From Gordionus sp. m RMFG-2023 (lineage: Eukaryota > Nematomorpha > Gordioida > Chordodea > Parachordodidae), in NCBI RefSeq assembly GCF_954871325.1, contig NC_088776.1, positions 31,916,508 to 31,980,507 on the forward strand: a stretch of DNA of 64,000 bases, read 5' to 3'. Each line of letters opens with the position of its first letter. Positions within the stretch are counted from its first letter, which is position 1. Shown here piece by piece: positions 34,374 to 47,785 of the stretch. A program made the position numbers and the translations under genes. Below the pieces are notes generated by a model. It made no database searches. It was not told the origin of the DNA and saw only the letters and a program-made list of their open reading frames with translations.

Positions 34374-36575
34374 ACTATATATAAGAATGTTTTTTTCACA
34401 TTATGGAAATGTGTTACAATAAATCATATTATTACTGTAGTACGTCTTCACTAATGTAATCATTTTTAAGAAATATTTTCGGTTTTAAAGCGAAGGGATT
34501 TTGATATTAAAAAAAAATTATTAAGGAAATTATTTTCCACTTACCAAAAAGAATAAGGCATATATTTATATTAAATTAAATATTATATAAATTTAAAAAA
34601 ATTTTATTAAAAAATTTTGAACAAACGTGAAAGCATTCATGTTCCTTTTTTTAAAAGGTGAACCTTAACGCGAAAGCTTAGAATCTGTAAATGAATGTTG
34701 AACACGAATGCGTTTGATTTTATCAAAACGTTGAACGCAAACGTTCTATTCTTTCTAACTTACATTGTAAATAAAAGATAAATTATATTTATAAAAGTTT
34801 AATTTTTTCAATTTAAATACTATTAATGGCGAATTATAAAAAAAATTAATTTTTATGTATTTTATAAAATCATTTTCTTTTTGTAATAGACCAGAATGAT
34901 AACACTTTTTTTAATATAAGAAAGAATCTAAAAAAAATGACCATCCTTTGTAAAATTTTATTAACATTTAGTTCTAAATTTATTTATGGCAATATGGAAT
35001 TACAAAAATTTTAGTTCTTGATAATTAGAGACTATCTAATTTGTGCAAAATTTTTGGGTATTTTTCCAATTTATTTTTATAAACCTTATTATATGAATTG
35101 AATATTTTATTATTTGTGAAATATTTTGTCCCACAACCTTTATAAATTTTACATTTTCAAAAATACTAGTTATAACTATAATATAAGATTAGTATAAAAA
35201 TGATTTTAAAATATATTATTGATTATATATATCAAAAATTATTTTAAATTTGAATTTATCAAAAAATTAATTTATAATAAATTATTAAAATGACATAGAG
35301 GAGATATTAGATGGTTGTTAACGTCATAATGACGCGTGGCTTTAATAAATTATCATAAATACAACATATTCATACTTAACTAATATAATTTAAAAAAATA
35401 TATTTTATATGTGATAATTATATTATAATGATGTGTAAAATACCCATAATACTGATTTAAATTTTTAAAATTTTATTTAAGGATAGATTATAAATTTTGA
35501 TTAATTTATATATATTATTTTTCTAGGAAAGTTAGAAGTAAGTTAACATAGATTTTAATGGTGCGAAAACGTTATTTTAAAAGATAAAATAATGTATTTT
35601 ACTTTATTTGGTATTTACGATATTTTAAACATAAGCTATTTGATAAGAAAATGTAAATATCTTATATAATTAATCACATTTTTACTTTTGTTTTCAACCC
35701 GGACTTGGGTAATTATATATAATGATATCGGCTCTTTTAATTGAAAAATATAGATTTATACTTTCAGTGGGATAGACAAGGTCTGTTTAGGAAGGAATCA
35801 TAACACCCCCATAAATAAATACCCCCTCCTCAAAGAAGCAGTTAAATTTTTGTTGACTTCTGACCTCCTCTATTATATAATTTCAGAAATGTAATTTTTT
35901 TAAATGAGTAGATCTTATTATATGAGCGCATAATTGGGAAAAATATATATTAAAAATATCAAAATTTATTACGACCAAGCAAATTACCAACACTAATTAT
36001 AAGTATTTGTCAATCATAAACTTATCAATTTTTTTGAACTATATTGATTGGATTATTTGATTCCTAAGAAATGGAGGGAGGATAAGATATTTGAAAATAA
36101 AGAGACAAGATTTTTAGGTATGGGGGTAAAGTAATAAATCAAATTGGAAATAAAACATTCAATAAAAACACCCTCATGGGGGATTATATTTTATTTGAGC
36201 CAATTTCTTCAAAGGTGTGTACCCCATGCAAATTTTATAAAGCATTGGCATTGTACTCCTCCTCTTCCCTTATTTGCAGATAACACTACTTCCCCTATAG
36301 AAAATATGATTGGGCAAAATTTTATGTTTTTATAATACTTTTACATTAATCTAGAGAATTATAAAGTATCAAGGCTACAGCCAGAAAGATTTGATTATCC
36401 TTATGGGAGTTCTTAAATTATAAATATTTTAAAAAAATGCATTCAATCTGGTAGCTATGTTTAATCCATTTAATATATTCTGAATTAAAATCCCACTAAA
36501 CTGATGTGCATATATTTTGAGGCCTTCCTAGGCTAATCAGATGTATATTTTCTTGTAAAATGTGTATTGCTATAG
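34374..36575. other. AT-rich DNA with one repeat remnant
   Basis: Apart from the GAACGC-type remnant at 34612-34765, no feature is supported. Small open frames occur but look random. Confidence 0.4.
34612..34765 (+). repeat. Remnant end of the GAACGCGTT hAT family
   Basis: It resembles 27490-27620: AATGAATGTTGAACACGAATGCG, GTTGAACGCAAACGTTC and similar words occur in the same order, diverged. No partner end or target duplication was found. Confidence 0.6.
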
Positions 36576-36950
36576 CTACAATCATTGTCTGGGGAAAGGG
36601 GTGGGGGTCATTTGCCTCTACATATTTTTCGGCGGGTAAAAGGTTTTTAAAAAGAGGAAATAACTTTTATAATTTCCACTAGGTTGTATATTTTAATTGA
36701 TGTGAGACCAATTTTTAAAATTTATACACTTTAATTTTGTGGATAAATGTTCTTTTTAGTTAAAAACTGTAAACAAACGATAATTAAAATGTTTGACCCC
36801 CAAATTGTATAAAAGCCATTACTATTTTTTACCCTCAAAGATATATATTAAGGTTTGTATCACCAATAACTTTACATAATGGAGAATCCACTAGAGGCAA
36901 ACCCCTTTCGACCTATACCTACCTACCCCCCCCCCCCCATCAGCAAACCC
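36576..36950. repeat. Inverted-repeat element with G/C tracts, probable MITE
   Basis: Left: GGGGTGGGGGTCATTTGCCT. Right: AGAGGCAAACCCCTTTCG followed by a C13 tract. The two arms are reverse complements with mismatches. The interior is A/T-rich. Target duplication not identified, so ends are approximate. Confidence 0.5.
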
Positions 36951-39087
36951 AAATAATTTTTCCGCCGACTAAAAAAATATAAATCGATTCATATTCTTAC
37001 ATTTATTTTCTTTTTATAAAAATAAAATGAATTTTTATTTCATAATGATAATAATTAAAATGATTATTAATATGCTAAAATAAGATATTATTTTATATAC
37101 TTGAAAAAATTCTGAAAAAAAGACTAAAATTTTTATCCAGTTTTATGGGTGCGATATTCCTTGGCGTGCTATACTACATCACTGGTGTTGTCTAAAAAAA
37201 ATCTCTAGAAGAACGCTAACTAATTTAAGCCTATAGAATAATTTTGCATAGTCTGGTTTGGCCAATAATAATATTTTATAAAGCTAAAGAACATGAATTG
37301 GCCAAATTCTAAGCTTAGAAAATTGCAAACTTCAGGCTTAAACTGGCCCTTAAAAATATTTTATACAAGTCACCCGACCTGACTTAAAAATTCTCTTCTT
37401 TAGAACAGGCCACACCGACCTTTGATATAAATAAAAATTTGTAGTATTTTTTTGATCATCTAAATGATGTTCTACATATCTTCATCATTTTCTTAAAATC
37501 ATTAACAACTGAACAGTCTATGTTATATATCATGAGTAGAATAACATACCCTATATTTTTAAGAATAAAAATTATTTTATTTTACTATCCATATCAGATA
37601 GGTAAAATTCATAATGATTAAAATTTTTTTTTTTACTAATTATTATTTATTCTAATGAAGAATCTAATATTGGTAGTCTGTATTGCGAGGAATTGCTATG
37701 TAGAATGGATATTAGTAGTAGGGATTTAGCTCAATTTAAATATAAGAATTTAATTAATCAAGTGAAAAAAGTTTCTTTATTTGATAAAATAATATGAAAA
37801 AATCATAAGTAAAAATATAACTGATTTCTTTTATTAAATAACAAATTTTTATGATGTAAAAATAACAGATTCAAATTTAATTTTCTCTTGAGCTCAATTA
37901 AGATTATAAAACATAGCTTTTTTATCATTACAAAAAAATAAAAATATTAAATATATATTTTTTAAAGTTAATCAATTAGGGAAATATATGGTGTGTGTAC
38001 ATATTCCTCCTTCAAAGATGTTCAGTTTTTGTAAGCATCATTTTAGGCTAATAAAAAAAACCCTTACACTCCCCTCACTCCCTCACTTCTCCCTCCACTA
38101 AAAATAGAATACAATATGTCATTATAAACAATAATATAAAAAATAAGTAAAAGATTTATAGTAATCCGATGAAGATTAAGTGATCTGATGATTCCGCTAA
38201 GCGATATCTGCTGAATTATAACATTAAGTCTTATCATATTTAATCATTAAATACTTCCCATTATTTACTTGATTTTTTTTACGCTAAGTGGAGAATGATT
38301 TCGCAAGTTTTTTCTTGGGTAAACTTATTCATTTTTAAAAAATACTGATAATTAGAATTTTCAAAAAAAAAACATTTTAATAATAGATTTTAAAAAATGT
38401 AACTGGTTTAACGTACTGCAATAAACTGGTCTAGAGCCCTCAATAGAATTTAGGGGGCAGGGGAATACCACCAAATGTATCTCCCTTCTGGCCTGGCTAT
38501 TCCTATACTTTTATGCTAGATATATTAGAGGTCGGTGCAGGAATGGAATTATTTGAGAATCGGCCCAGCCCGTAATATTTTATACCCTGCCTTGCAGTAA
38601 ATTGTCATATTTTTTATGAGAGAAGTCATAAATATGCCTAATTGTAAGCTTTAAAAATTTGTGAAATTTCAGCTTAACCCGTAAAAATATTCTGCACAGG
38701 TTATCCTGACTGCCCGACCCAAAAATCTTTTTGCTTTGATATCTTGTTTATATTTTTATCTTTGGTTTCATAATCAATTCTTAGATCATTAAAATTTTAA
38801 TAAACTCCTGCATCCATTTTTATTAAATAAAATGCTAATTATTTCAATTTTATTCTCAATAAAAAATTAACTGGGACAACCTTAATGGGAGAACACAAAT
38901 AAAACATTTAAATTAAAACTGATTTGAAAATTGAAAACATTATGATTTAAAAATATATCAATATTAGGTAGATAGCTATAGTATTTTTAAAAAAAATCAA
39001 CGATCTAAAAAATGTGTTATCAATTAAACTGTTCTCATTACTTAAGAGTCTGAATGCTGATATAAACTGATTAGCTTTTCACGCAAG
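36951..39087. other. AT-rich DNA with two GGCCC-word repeat scraps
   Basis: Patches near 37240-37430 and 38530-38745 share GGTCGGTG or its complement at one end and GGCCC/CCCGAC words inside; they may be decayed MITEs. No gene supported. Confidence 0.4.
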
Positions 39088-40269
39088 GTTGGGTAATTAC
39101 CATTCCTTTGTAATTAGTAACTTTAATTCCATGATTATAATTCCTTGTTTTTAAAATAATTCCACTTTAAAAAAAAGGGTAATTATAATTAATTACATTT
39201 TTAAAGCCTGTAATTAGGAATTAATAGTTAACAATCACATTTATAATTCCTTTTTTTAAATTAAATGATTTTTTTATGAACGCCTAATAATTGTAATCGG
39301 GATAACTCTAAATCTTTCACTTGACTCATAGGTAACGTATTTGTTGAAACTTTTAAAATCTCTGTTTCGATGAGAATGATAAGGAAAACGGGGATAAAAT
39401 TAATTTTGGCCAATATTAGATGATATATTTTAGTTAAATAAATAATAATTTAGTATCCCTCTTATAATTTTTTTTCTAGATGAAGTTATTAACAATTATA
39501 ACATTCTCTCATACCCTTTACGGTGCTCTTGTCATATATTTTAACTGTGACAAGTGATATCAAAAGTAATAAGAATTTTGAATCAAAAATAGTTATATGT
39601 GGGTAACTATGGAAAATAGCTCATAACCCAAATCAGCTGAAATAACGAAAGATATTTTGGGATCTAAGTTATCTTTGCATTGTGTTAGATGCATTAATAG
39701 ATATTATTAAGTTAAGTATAAATTGAGCAAATTGATTGAAAAATTATCTCAAAAATATTAATTTTAAATATGTAGAAATACTATCAAATTCTCGCAATAG
39801 CTTTAGATAAATTGCAGTGGGAAAAGGATTTTTATTATGAAGAGCAGAATTTTATTTGCCCTGCGTTTTTGTGTAACTCTTTTAAAGGCTATAATTATCG
39901 AATTTAATAAAAGATTTTCCTATTTTAAGATGCAAATTTTTAGCAACCACTTTACACCCATATTTGAAGCTCAAAGGGATTGAATCAATATAGAAACAAA
40001 ATGTTGAAAATTATTAATAATATCTGAAGTTGTTTCAATAAACATATAAGATTATATTAATTGTCAAAAACAATCATAATTATTTTTGTCAATTTTAAGA
40101 GTTTACTTCCATTTAAATCCAATCAATGTACTAAACTTGAAGTTGAAGAGTTTACTTATTTAATAGCTGCTAGAGATCAAATACAATTAAAAAAGTGTTT
40201 TTGAAGTATAAGGCATTTTATTATTTTTAATCAAATCTTACTTTAATTTTTTATTCACTAGTTGAGATC

Positions 40270-42105
40270 AGGAATTGTAATCTTCAAAAATAACGTCGTC
40301 AACCTTTTTAAAGAAAAAACGTCATTCGTTACTTTTTTCTAGAGGTAACAGGTAACCATATTAACGATGCAAAACATTACTCGTTAGTCGTTACTTTAGA
40401 TTTTTCTAAAAAACATAGTAAAACATATTTAATTATAAAATTATTTTTATTTAATTTTTAAATTTTATAAATAATTTAAGTCGAGTTTTTAAGTCAGATC
40501 AACCACCAAATTCCTTCATTTTTATTTTAAATTTTCGATGATAAATTTTGAGTTAGGATAGTAAATCTAATTAATATTGAATTAATCAGGATATGTTAAT
40601 TTATATTCTTATTAATATTATATAATAAAGAATATTATGTCAATTGTACATATTTCTTCAGATAAAGATGATTTAACTGTCCTTGCCCCAATATGAAACA
40701 TTTTTTACACCAATAAAATAATTAAAGCCTAACTCAAATATTTCCTCAATTGTGGAATAAACATGGAAAGTCTCGAAACTGTGCAGCTATTTTTAGGAAA
40801 AATTGGAAATATCTGATTAAATAAAAATGGGGAGATATCTGATTAAACCGATTATAACAAGTTGGAACTCTTTTTATAATTCAGTGAAATTAATAGTCTT
40901 ATTAAGGAGAATGACCAATTTGATTAATCTTGTGATGAATCAGAATTGTAGAGATTTTGAGATTATGACAAGTCGTTCATTGATATATTGTATGGTTAGT
41001 GTTAATTAAAAATATGATATGTGTGTATATAATATATATGTGAAACCTGTTGTTACTCCTCAGAACATTGGGATATATCACTCCCAAGATAACTTTTATA
41101 ATATAAAACGTTAAAAAATGCTTTAAATAATATCAAGTTTTCTAAGCCACTTATTAATGCAATCCTGTAAGACATAGATTAAAGATATACAGTTGTAATA
41201 TTGTTTACAATTTATTATTTAATTATATTTATCAGAGACCTGCAGGCCCGGCGCTAAGCCCGGTTCGGGCCTGAAATTTTTTAAAAAAAATATCCGGGCG
41301 GGGCCAGGTCCTATATTTTACAACCAAATATTTGAAATCGCCATTATTAGCTATAAAAACAAAAATAAATAAAATATATTTAAAAAAAATCCGGGCCAGG
41401 CCGTACAAATGGTACCTCTCAGATCTCTGATATTTATTTTCACAGATTCAAACGCATCTATAAAGCTGAATATATACTATCAGAAATAATTCACCCGCTA
41501 CTAAAATTAGATTACCCCTGGATAAAATTATAAGTCAACGAAGGTAGAAAGCTTGAACTTATTTTCTGTTTGATAAAATATTTAGACAAAGAAAGGCGGA
41601 CTTTGATTTCTTTAAAAAACAACACAAATACCAGATTATTTTCTGATAAAAGTAAAAAAAATTTGATGAGGATCTGAATGAGATCTTTTGAAGTATTAAG
41701 CTTATTTTCAAAATAATTATTATTCTTTAATTTTTAATATATTCCACCAATTTTAATATTATTTATTAATATAATACAACCCTCCTGTCCTTTGCGCCAG
41801 TTGAACGGGCGTGTAGCACTGCGAAAGATGGTCGAGCACTCTCTTGTTTATCTGATCAAAATTTTGAAAATCAATTGATGTTGAAAAAATTTAAAAAAAA
41901 TTATTATAGAAATATCTCAACTTATATTAATATATTATTTTTGTAAAATTTTATTTATTCTATACATAGGAAATTTTTGTATATAATATGTAATTTTCAA
42001 GTAACGATTAACGTGTTACTTTTTTACAAGATAACGCGTAGCGGTATCGCTTTCCAACGAGTAGTTTCTCTTTAGAAGTAACGTTTATAGCACTATTATT
42101 ATGTA
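40270..42105 (+). mobile_element. GTAACG-ended element, copy 1
   Basis: The left end (40270-40530) is the reverse complement of 48080-48310, sharing GTCGAGTTTTTAAGTCAGATC and CAACCACC. The right end (41820-42105) is the reverse complement of 43975-44236, sharing CTCTTGTTTATCTGATCAAA and GTAACG words. Thus the same two ends occur here and at 43975-48310 in opposite orientation. GTAACG repeats near both ends and AGCACTA at the right tip resemble hAT ends. Coding content is not recognised. Confidence 0.6.
41233..41429. mobile_element. 197-bp GGGCC-rich MITE, solo copy
   Basis: The ends are CAGAGACCTGCAGGCCCGG at 41233 and the reverse complement CAGAGATCTGAGAGG at 41429. Exact 8-bp flanks ATATTTAT lie at 41225-41232 and 41430-41437. 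It shares the core AAATCGCCATTATTAGCTAT with the MITE embedded in the G-tract hAT copies. The 8-bp duplication shows that it moves by a hAT transposase. Confidence 0.92.
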
Positions 42106-42250
42106 ATCATAATTACTCTAAAAGAAAACATATACATGTAATTTGTAATTAATTACAGTTTTTAGAAAAAAAATTAGTAATTATAATTATTAATTACAAA
42201 ATATTGTAAGTAATTGTAATTAGGATTACATTTTTGATTAATTATGCTTA

Positions 42251-43974
42251 TTCCTGCTTTCTTGCTTATATTTCAGTCCAATACTATTTTCGATTCTTTC
42301 TAGAATTCTTATATTTTTAATAAAAAAAACGTATTCCCAATATTTATTTTAAACACAATTCGCTAAATTTATTAAGTGAGTCTATTTTTCGATATAAAAT
42401 TAGAAAATAGTTTGTTACAAAATAAAAATATTATTAATTTGGAATTTTTTTAACAAAAGAATACCGATTTCAATTAAAAAACAAAATATAGGGGAAAATT
42501 GAAGCAAATAATTGACCATATGTCATTTTTTTATTATATAATATTATGTAGATAATATATAATTAAATTATATTAATATTATATTAAAAATAAAACATTG
42601 ATTTATTTCTATTTAGTTGTAGGCTAATAATTTATGACTTTACAAATCATCTTTTTTCGATTTCATAAATGCATTCGATTGCAAAAATTATTATATCATT
42701 ATAGGGACTTTTGTATATCAAGAGACCTGTTAGAAGTGGAATTTAATCATCTCTATATCTGCAACAATTTTTTAAAACAACCATTGCCTTTAATTTTTCT
42801 CTCGTCAAATTTTTTGAAGAAATAGACTTTATATATGGAGATAGCTAAGATTGTTAAATTACGAATTTTACACTATGATGTCTCAAAAAGAAAATAAAGA
42901 AACTTTAGTTTTTTAAAAAAGAAAAATTTGTGATTTTTTTGCTTGAAAAACTTAATGCAAAAATTTAAAATTATTATTTAGCATATGGGGAAAACAATAA
43001 TATAATAAAGCTCAACTATATCAAGAGCTTCATCTTTGTCATGGAATTATCTTTTATTTTTGCAATGGTTATAATTGAAAAAGAAGAATTCGCTAATAAA
43101 GAAATATTTTAATTTTCAAGATTTGTCTAAATGTTTTGTGAATTTGATAATTATTTATTAAAATCTAGCTATATATTAATTGCACAGAGCTGGAAAACAT
43201 TTCCATATATGTTAATTTATTTGTAAATAAAATTATTTAACCAAATAAAATTATAAAAAAACATAAAATAATTCTTACAGATTAAATTTTATCTGCAAGG
43301 AGGATTAAAATAATTATTAATGTGTTTCCAAATTTCAAATCTCAGCACCATTTGACATAGTTTTAAAAATTCTCAATTAGAGAGTATTCGTTATAGTGAA
43401 AGGCCTATTGTGTATTAAACCTCTAAAAATACGAATCAAATTGAATAATTGTATTATTCTTATTCAAATTTTTGAATTGAATAATAGTATGATTTGTATT
43501 CGTACGAATCAAACAATTGTTTATTCATATTCATACGAATATAATAATCATTATTCGATTCGATTTGTTGAATATTCTATTTGTCTAATATTATATATCT
43601 CAGTATCTTGACTTGTCAAATTTTTTATTTATCAATTATTCTATTTGTGATTCAAAAATCAGAAATTAAAAAATATTAAAGATTTGGATAGATGTGGAAA
43701 TGAAGAAAATTAAATGAAAAGTTCCGCAACGAAAATGCGGAATATTTTTACGAATAATTATTTATATTTGTGAATAATTAAAATTTCGAATATTTACGAA
43801 TAATTTGAATGAGAGATCCGAATATCTCCTTTTCAAAATTTTCAGAAAATATTAATAAATTACGAATCAAATAGAAAATAATTAGTTTATATATGTATAT
43901 ACCAATAAATAAATAGATTGATATTGAATTAATCATATTAATAAAATTATAAACCCCACTTTTATTACAGGTAT
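42251..43974. other. AT-rich DNA with GAATATTCG-type low complexity
   Basis: At 43430-43600 and 43735-43870, short words such as ATTCGTACGAAT, CGAATAATT and ATTCGATTCG repeat in both orientations, like the ends of a decayed MITE. No gene supported; small frames here look random. Confidence 0.4.
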
Positions 43975-44236
43975 GTGTTAATTAAATATTGCTCAAACCT
44001 TACTTCAACAAAGAAACCATTACTCTTTTTGTTACCTGTAAAAAAGGAAAGCGTTACTCGTTATTCAAAAAAAGAAGTAATGCGCTACTTAAAATTTTTT
44101 TATATTAATTCTCCTCCTAAGAAAATAAAAATAAAATTATACAAAAATAAAATAATCTATTTATAATATTTTTTTATTTATTTAAAAAAAAAAAATTTTC
44201 AAAATTTTGATCAGGTAAACAAGAGAACTTAGTGTT

Positions 44237-45340
44237 CAGGCGTGTAGACAGCGGGGGAGGGGCAGGGAAACAAATCAACCCCCCCCCTTCTTTCCATAGC
44301 CAAAAAATGATGCCGGTATTTTTTAAAAATATTGTTAATTAATTTATATTTTATAATATTTATTCCTATTCTTTCTTTTTAAATATATATTTAATGACAT
44401 TTATTTATCACATTCATTTCTTAAGTTATTTTATCAATTAATTTCGATTTCAAGTTTTCCTTGGCGTAATATTCTAGTGGTAATATTTATCAATTTCAAA
44501 TTTCTAGTCAAAAAATAATTATGGACATAAGAAATATTTTTAAACATATTAATGATGATGAAAATCCTAATCATCTTACAAAAAAGCAAAAAAGTACAAA
44601 TAATTTTATAACATTATATAATTAGCCTAGAAGAAATATACATCTTAAAAAAGTATTAAAGTTACCTATGATAAATATTTTATTTAATAATAGATTTATA
44701 TTCTACTCCTCAATTTATCCACAAATTATTAGATTCAATACTTATACCAAATTTTTTTTCTCATTAGAATGTATTATAAAATTATTTAATTATACTAATA
44801 TTTTATGTAATCATTTTCAAAAGCACGACATTGACTTGATTGAGACGATGAGAATAACGGAGAGCATTTTATTAGAGTTACAGGAAATTAGGGCTAATGT
44901 TGATGAAGAATTTCATATTTTATATGTTTTGTTGAGTCAAAGGCAGAGCTATCCGAGTTTAATATTTGTCTCTCTCGACTTGCAGCAAGGCAAGCTCATT
45001 GTCCACACATTAATATAGGGTCAGTAGAAGAGTATTATAAAATAAATGTCTTAATCCCTCTCTTAGATAAATTTATAACCCAAATAAATGAACGATTTTT
45101 AATTTATTAATCAGCACTTACCAAGCAGATATTACTTCCACAAAAGCCTATTTATTTTGTAGTATTTTTATGCCGGTTTATATATTTAATTCTTTATAAT
45201 ACACATTAATTTAAAATTGTGTATTAGAAATAGTTATTAGTCCTAACCTAATAAATTTATACTTGATATTTTTAAATAAATAATTTTATCTTACCCCCCC
45301 CCCCATCCTCCCCCACAGCAAATTCCTGCGTACGCGCCTG
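44237..45340 (+). mobile_element. hAT element with G-tract ends, copy 3, internally deleted
   Basis: The ends are CAGGCGTGTAGACAGCGGGG at 44237 and the reverse complement CAGGCGCGTACGCAGG at 45340; flanks TTAGTGTT and TTAGTGCT agree at 7 of 8. It is 1104 bp, against about 1.9 kb for the other copies: the middle, including the MITE, is missing. Confidence 0.92.
44668..45018 (+). pseudogene. hAT transposase fragment (G-tract family)
   Basis: A plus-strand frame of 116 codons contains ESILLELQEIRANVDEEFH and ILYVLLSQRQSYPSL near its end, the block seen in the two sister copies. Upstream words SLECIIKLFNYTNILCNHFQ also match them. The N-terminal RHQA block and everything after LIVHTLI are lost or shifted. 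Confidence 0.7.
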
Positions 45341-45469
45341 TTAGTGCTTAATACACCAAGGCAAAGTTAAATCATCTCACATACCTTGATTGATTCAATA
45401 ATAGTTAGATTAATAGTTTTGACTGTAAAAAAATTCAACGACAAAAATATAATAAATTTAATTAAAATG

Positions 45470-47785
45470 AAGAAAATTTAATTTATAATTCAATGTATTA
45501 CATCTTTTTTTTATTTGGGACCTCTTACTTCTAATAATGTTAATATAGGTTAAATTTATTTAATTATTTTATATCTCACTTCTATTTAAATTTATGCATT
45601 TTAGAAATATAATAAATTAGAAATCAGATTTAGTAAAAATTATAATCAAGATTCGTAGGATATAAAGAAGTCCTTTTTGCATTGAGTATTAATCTTGCGT
45701 TGGAAAATTCTTCAGCTGGGTGTACTGGTTACAGGTATAAAAAGAACCTTACTAGCTAAATTAACAAACCTGAGAAGCTCTAGTCGCTTTTCTTTCAAAG
45801 AGTGCATCCTCTTCTGATATACTAAGTTGACTGAGAAAATATGGCATTCATGCTCTATATTGCTAATGTTGTTATGGTTGCTTGGAGGGGAATGTTTACG
45901 AGCTAATTTAGATATATATGTGGATCTTTGCCCATTATCTTCAACTTGAATCTCATCTGTGCATTTCAATCATGATCTAAAAGTTTTAAATGTCTAATTA
46001 AATATTGCAATGATATCATAGAATTCGAATTTTTATATTCTGAAACAATTTTAAATTTTGAAATCTCGGATCAAGTAGTGTCGCTAATATCTAATGTTTA
46101 GAATATAATTTTATTAATAAAAATATAATATAAATTAATTGAAGTCGGTAATTTTAAAATATGGTCAAGTTTTTTTGCATAACTTCTTTTAGGCAAATGA
46201 TATCTGAGCAATCAGTGATTTGTATATGTGTTTCTATTTCGCTGGGAAATAGTAATCATAAATTTATTGTTGATTCCTTTTGGGTGGAAATAAATTCCAC
46301 CGAATCTCTGAATAAATTTAATAATGTGTAAAGTAAGTTATCCATTCGTTATTAAAAAAATTTAAGAATTGTTTTTCTATTTTATTTAGAGCATTATTTA
46401 TAGAAATCTTGAACACTATGGATACTTTCTATAATTAATATTATGTGCCAGCGGGTAGGGCAATTTAATTGTTAAGCTTTTCGTATTAATTAGATCTGTT
46501 GGTGAAATAAATTTATATTATCAGCCTCACATATATCAAAATGTTTATCAAGGTATAGACCAGAATTATCAATATCCAAATATGGCCTATCTCAATTGAT
46601 TGCAGACATTTACAATGTTCATTCTCAATTTCACATTTCAAATCAGCTACTCGATATCTGAGGGCTGAAATAGTATTTCCAATTTTTTTTAATCAGAATA
46701 TTAATTCTGGCATCTTTTTCTATGCCATCAATTGTAACTAAATTATGAAGTCCATGCCATAAGCTTAAATGATGCTCATAATCTCCCATCTGAAGCTATT
46801 TTTGACATTTCAGTTACCATTTGTATTATTTTGTTTTTCAAATAAAATTTCTCTTATATATCATCGATCTCACATAATTGTTTCACTAGTATGTTGTTGC
46901 GTCACGCTTCTAATTGCAAGGGTAAGATATTTTCAAATATTATTTAAATGACGAAGACTAAACGTGATATAATATCAAAGCTTGAAATGATCTGTCCATA
47001 AATCAAAAGCGATAGAACAGAATTTAGATCCAGAATCAATCAGATTTAAAACACGCGCCTTTATAGATGAGTAAACATAATCTAGTGTACCCCAACTAAG
47101 GACTGACCTATCAGGAAATTCTGACAAGAAATCAAATATCATTTTCTATTTTTTTTAGACAATTAATTTTTTAATAATTATTTTTAATTTCAACTTGTAG
47201 AAAATCAGTTACTCCTTTATTGTCTATAAAATCAAATGGTATTAAATCTAAGCATCACATTAAAATATAATTTGCCCCTATTAGATTTTATATTTATTTT
47301 ATACATTACATTTGAATAACATCAAAGTGATTAAAGCTTATATAAAACAAATTGAACTATCAAAATAAAGTTCTATATAATTAATTTAATAAATCAGTTA
47401 TAAATTAAGTTCATACTTTAAAAAGATACTAAAAAAACATCAATTAGAGTTGGCAATAAACAAAGTAGGGTTAAAACGTGTGTCAAAAAATTAATATGTA
47501 TTAATGTTTGTGTAATTTTGAAATATGATGTATGAATATGAATGAATGTAAAGATATACACTATTTTATTGAATGCCAATAGAGTACAATTCATATTTTA
47601 ATTTTATTCATGTTTATTCAAATTTTAAAAATAATAATGTAATATATAAAGATAATTAAATAGCATTCTAAAAATTATGCACGCCGCGCCGTACATAAAA
47701 AATGGCGGTGAGCATGACCACGTCGTTCATCTTAATCGGCAGCTTTTCCTGCTGGAATAAAATTGCTAGAGGTGCGGTACACAGG
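45470..47785 (-). mobile_element. hAT element with GGCGGC-rich ends, copy 3, decayed
   Basis: Collinear with 6240-8330 plus 10190-10316 on the minus strand. Readable: LASKVLFIPVTSTPS at the left (45712-45770), a CxxH region near 46740-46770, the FDLWTD block region near 46990-47020, and a degenerate right end around 47660-47785 (GCCGCGCCGTACATAAAAAA, GGTGCGGTACACAGGGGC). The left terminus is eroded. No target duplication was found. It lacks the nested hAT found in copy A. Confidence 0.65.

Larger units (their letters stand above)
39088..42250. repeat. GTAATTAC-rich element, split by another element
   Basis: The left part begins GGTTGGGTAATTACCATTCC and has many AATTAC/GTAATT words to about 39245; the right part (42108-42250) has the same word composition and ends GTAATTAGGATTACATTTTT. 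Between them lies the GTAACG-ended element at 40270-42105. I infer one element interrupted by the other. No target duplication was found. Confidence 0.4.

Noticed and set aside
34239-34454. Gly/Ala-rich open frame on the plus strand
   Set aside because: It is the GGCGGC subterminal region of a hAT element read as protein and crosses the element end.
42634-42825. 63-codon open frame
   Set aside because: No motif, no conserved copy, composition as expected by chance in A/T-rich DNA.
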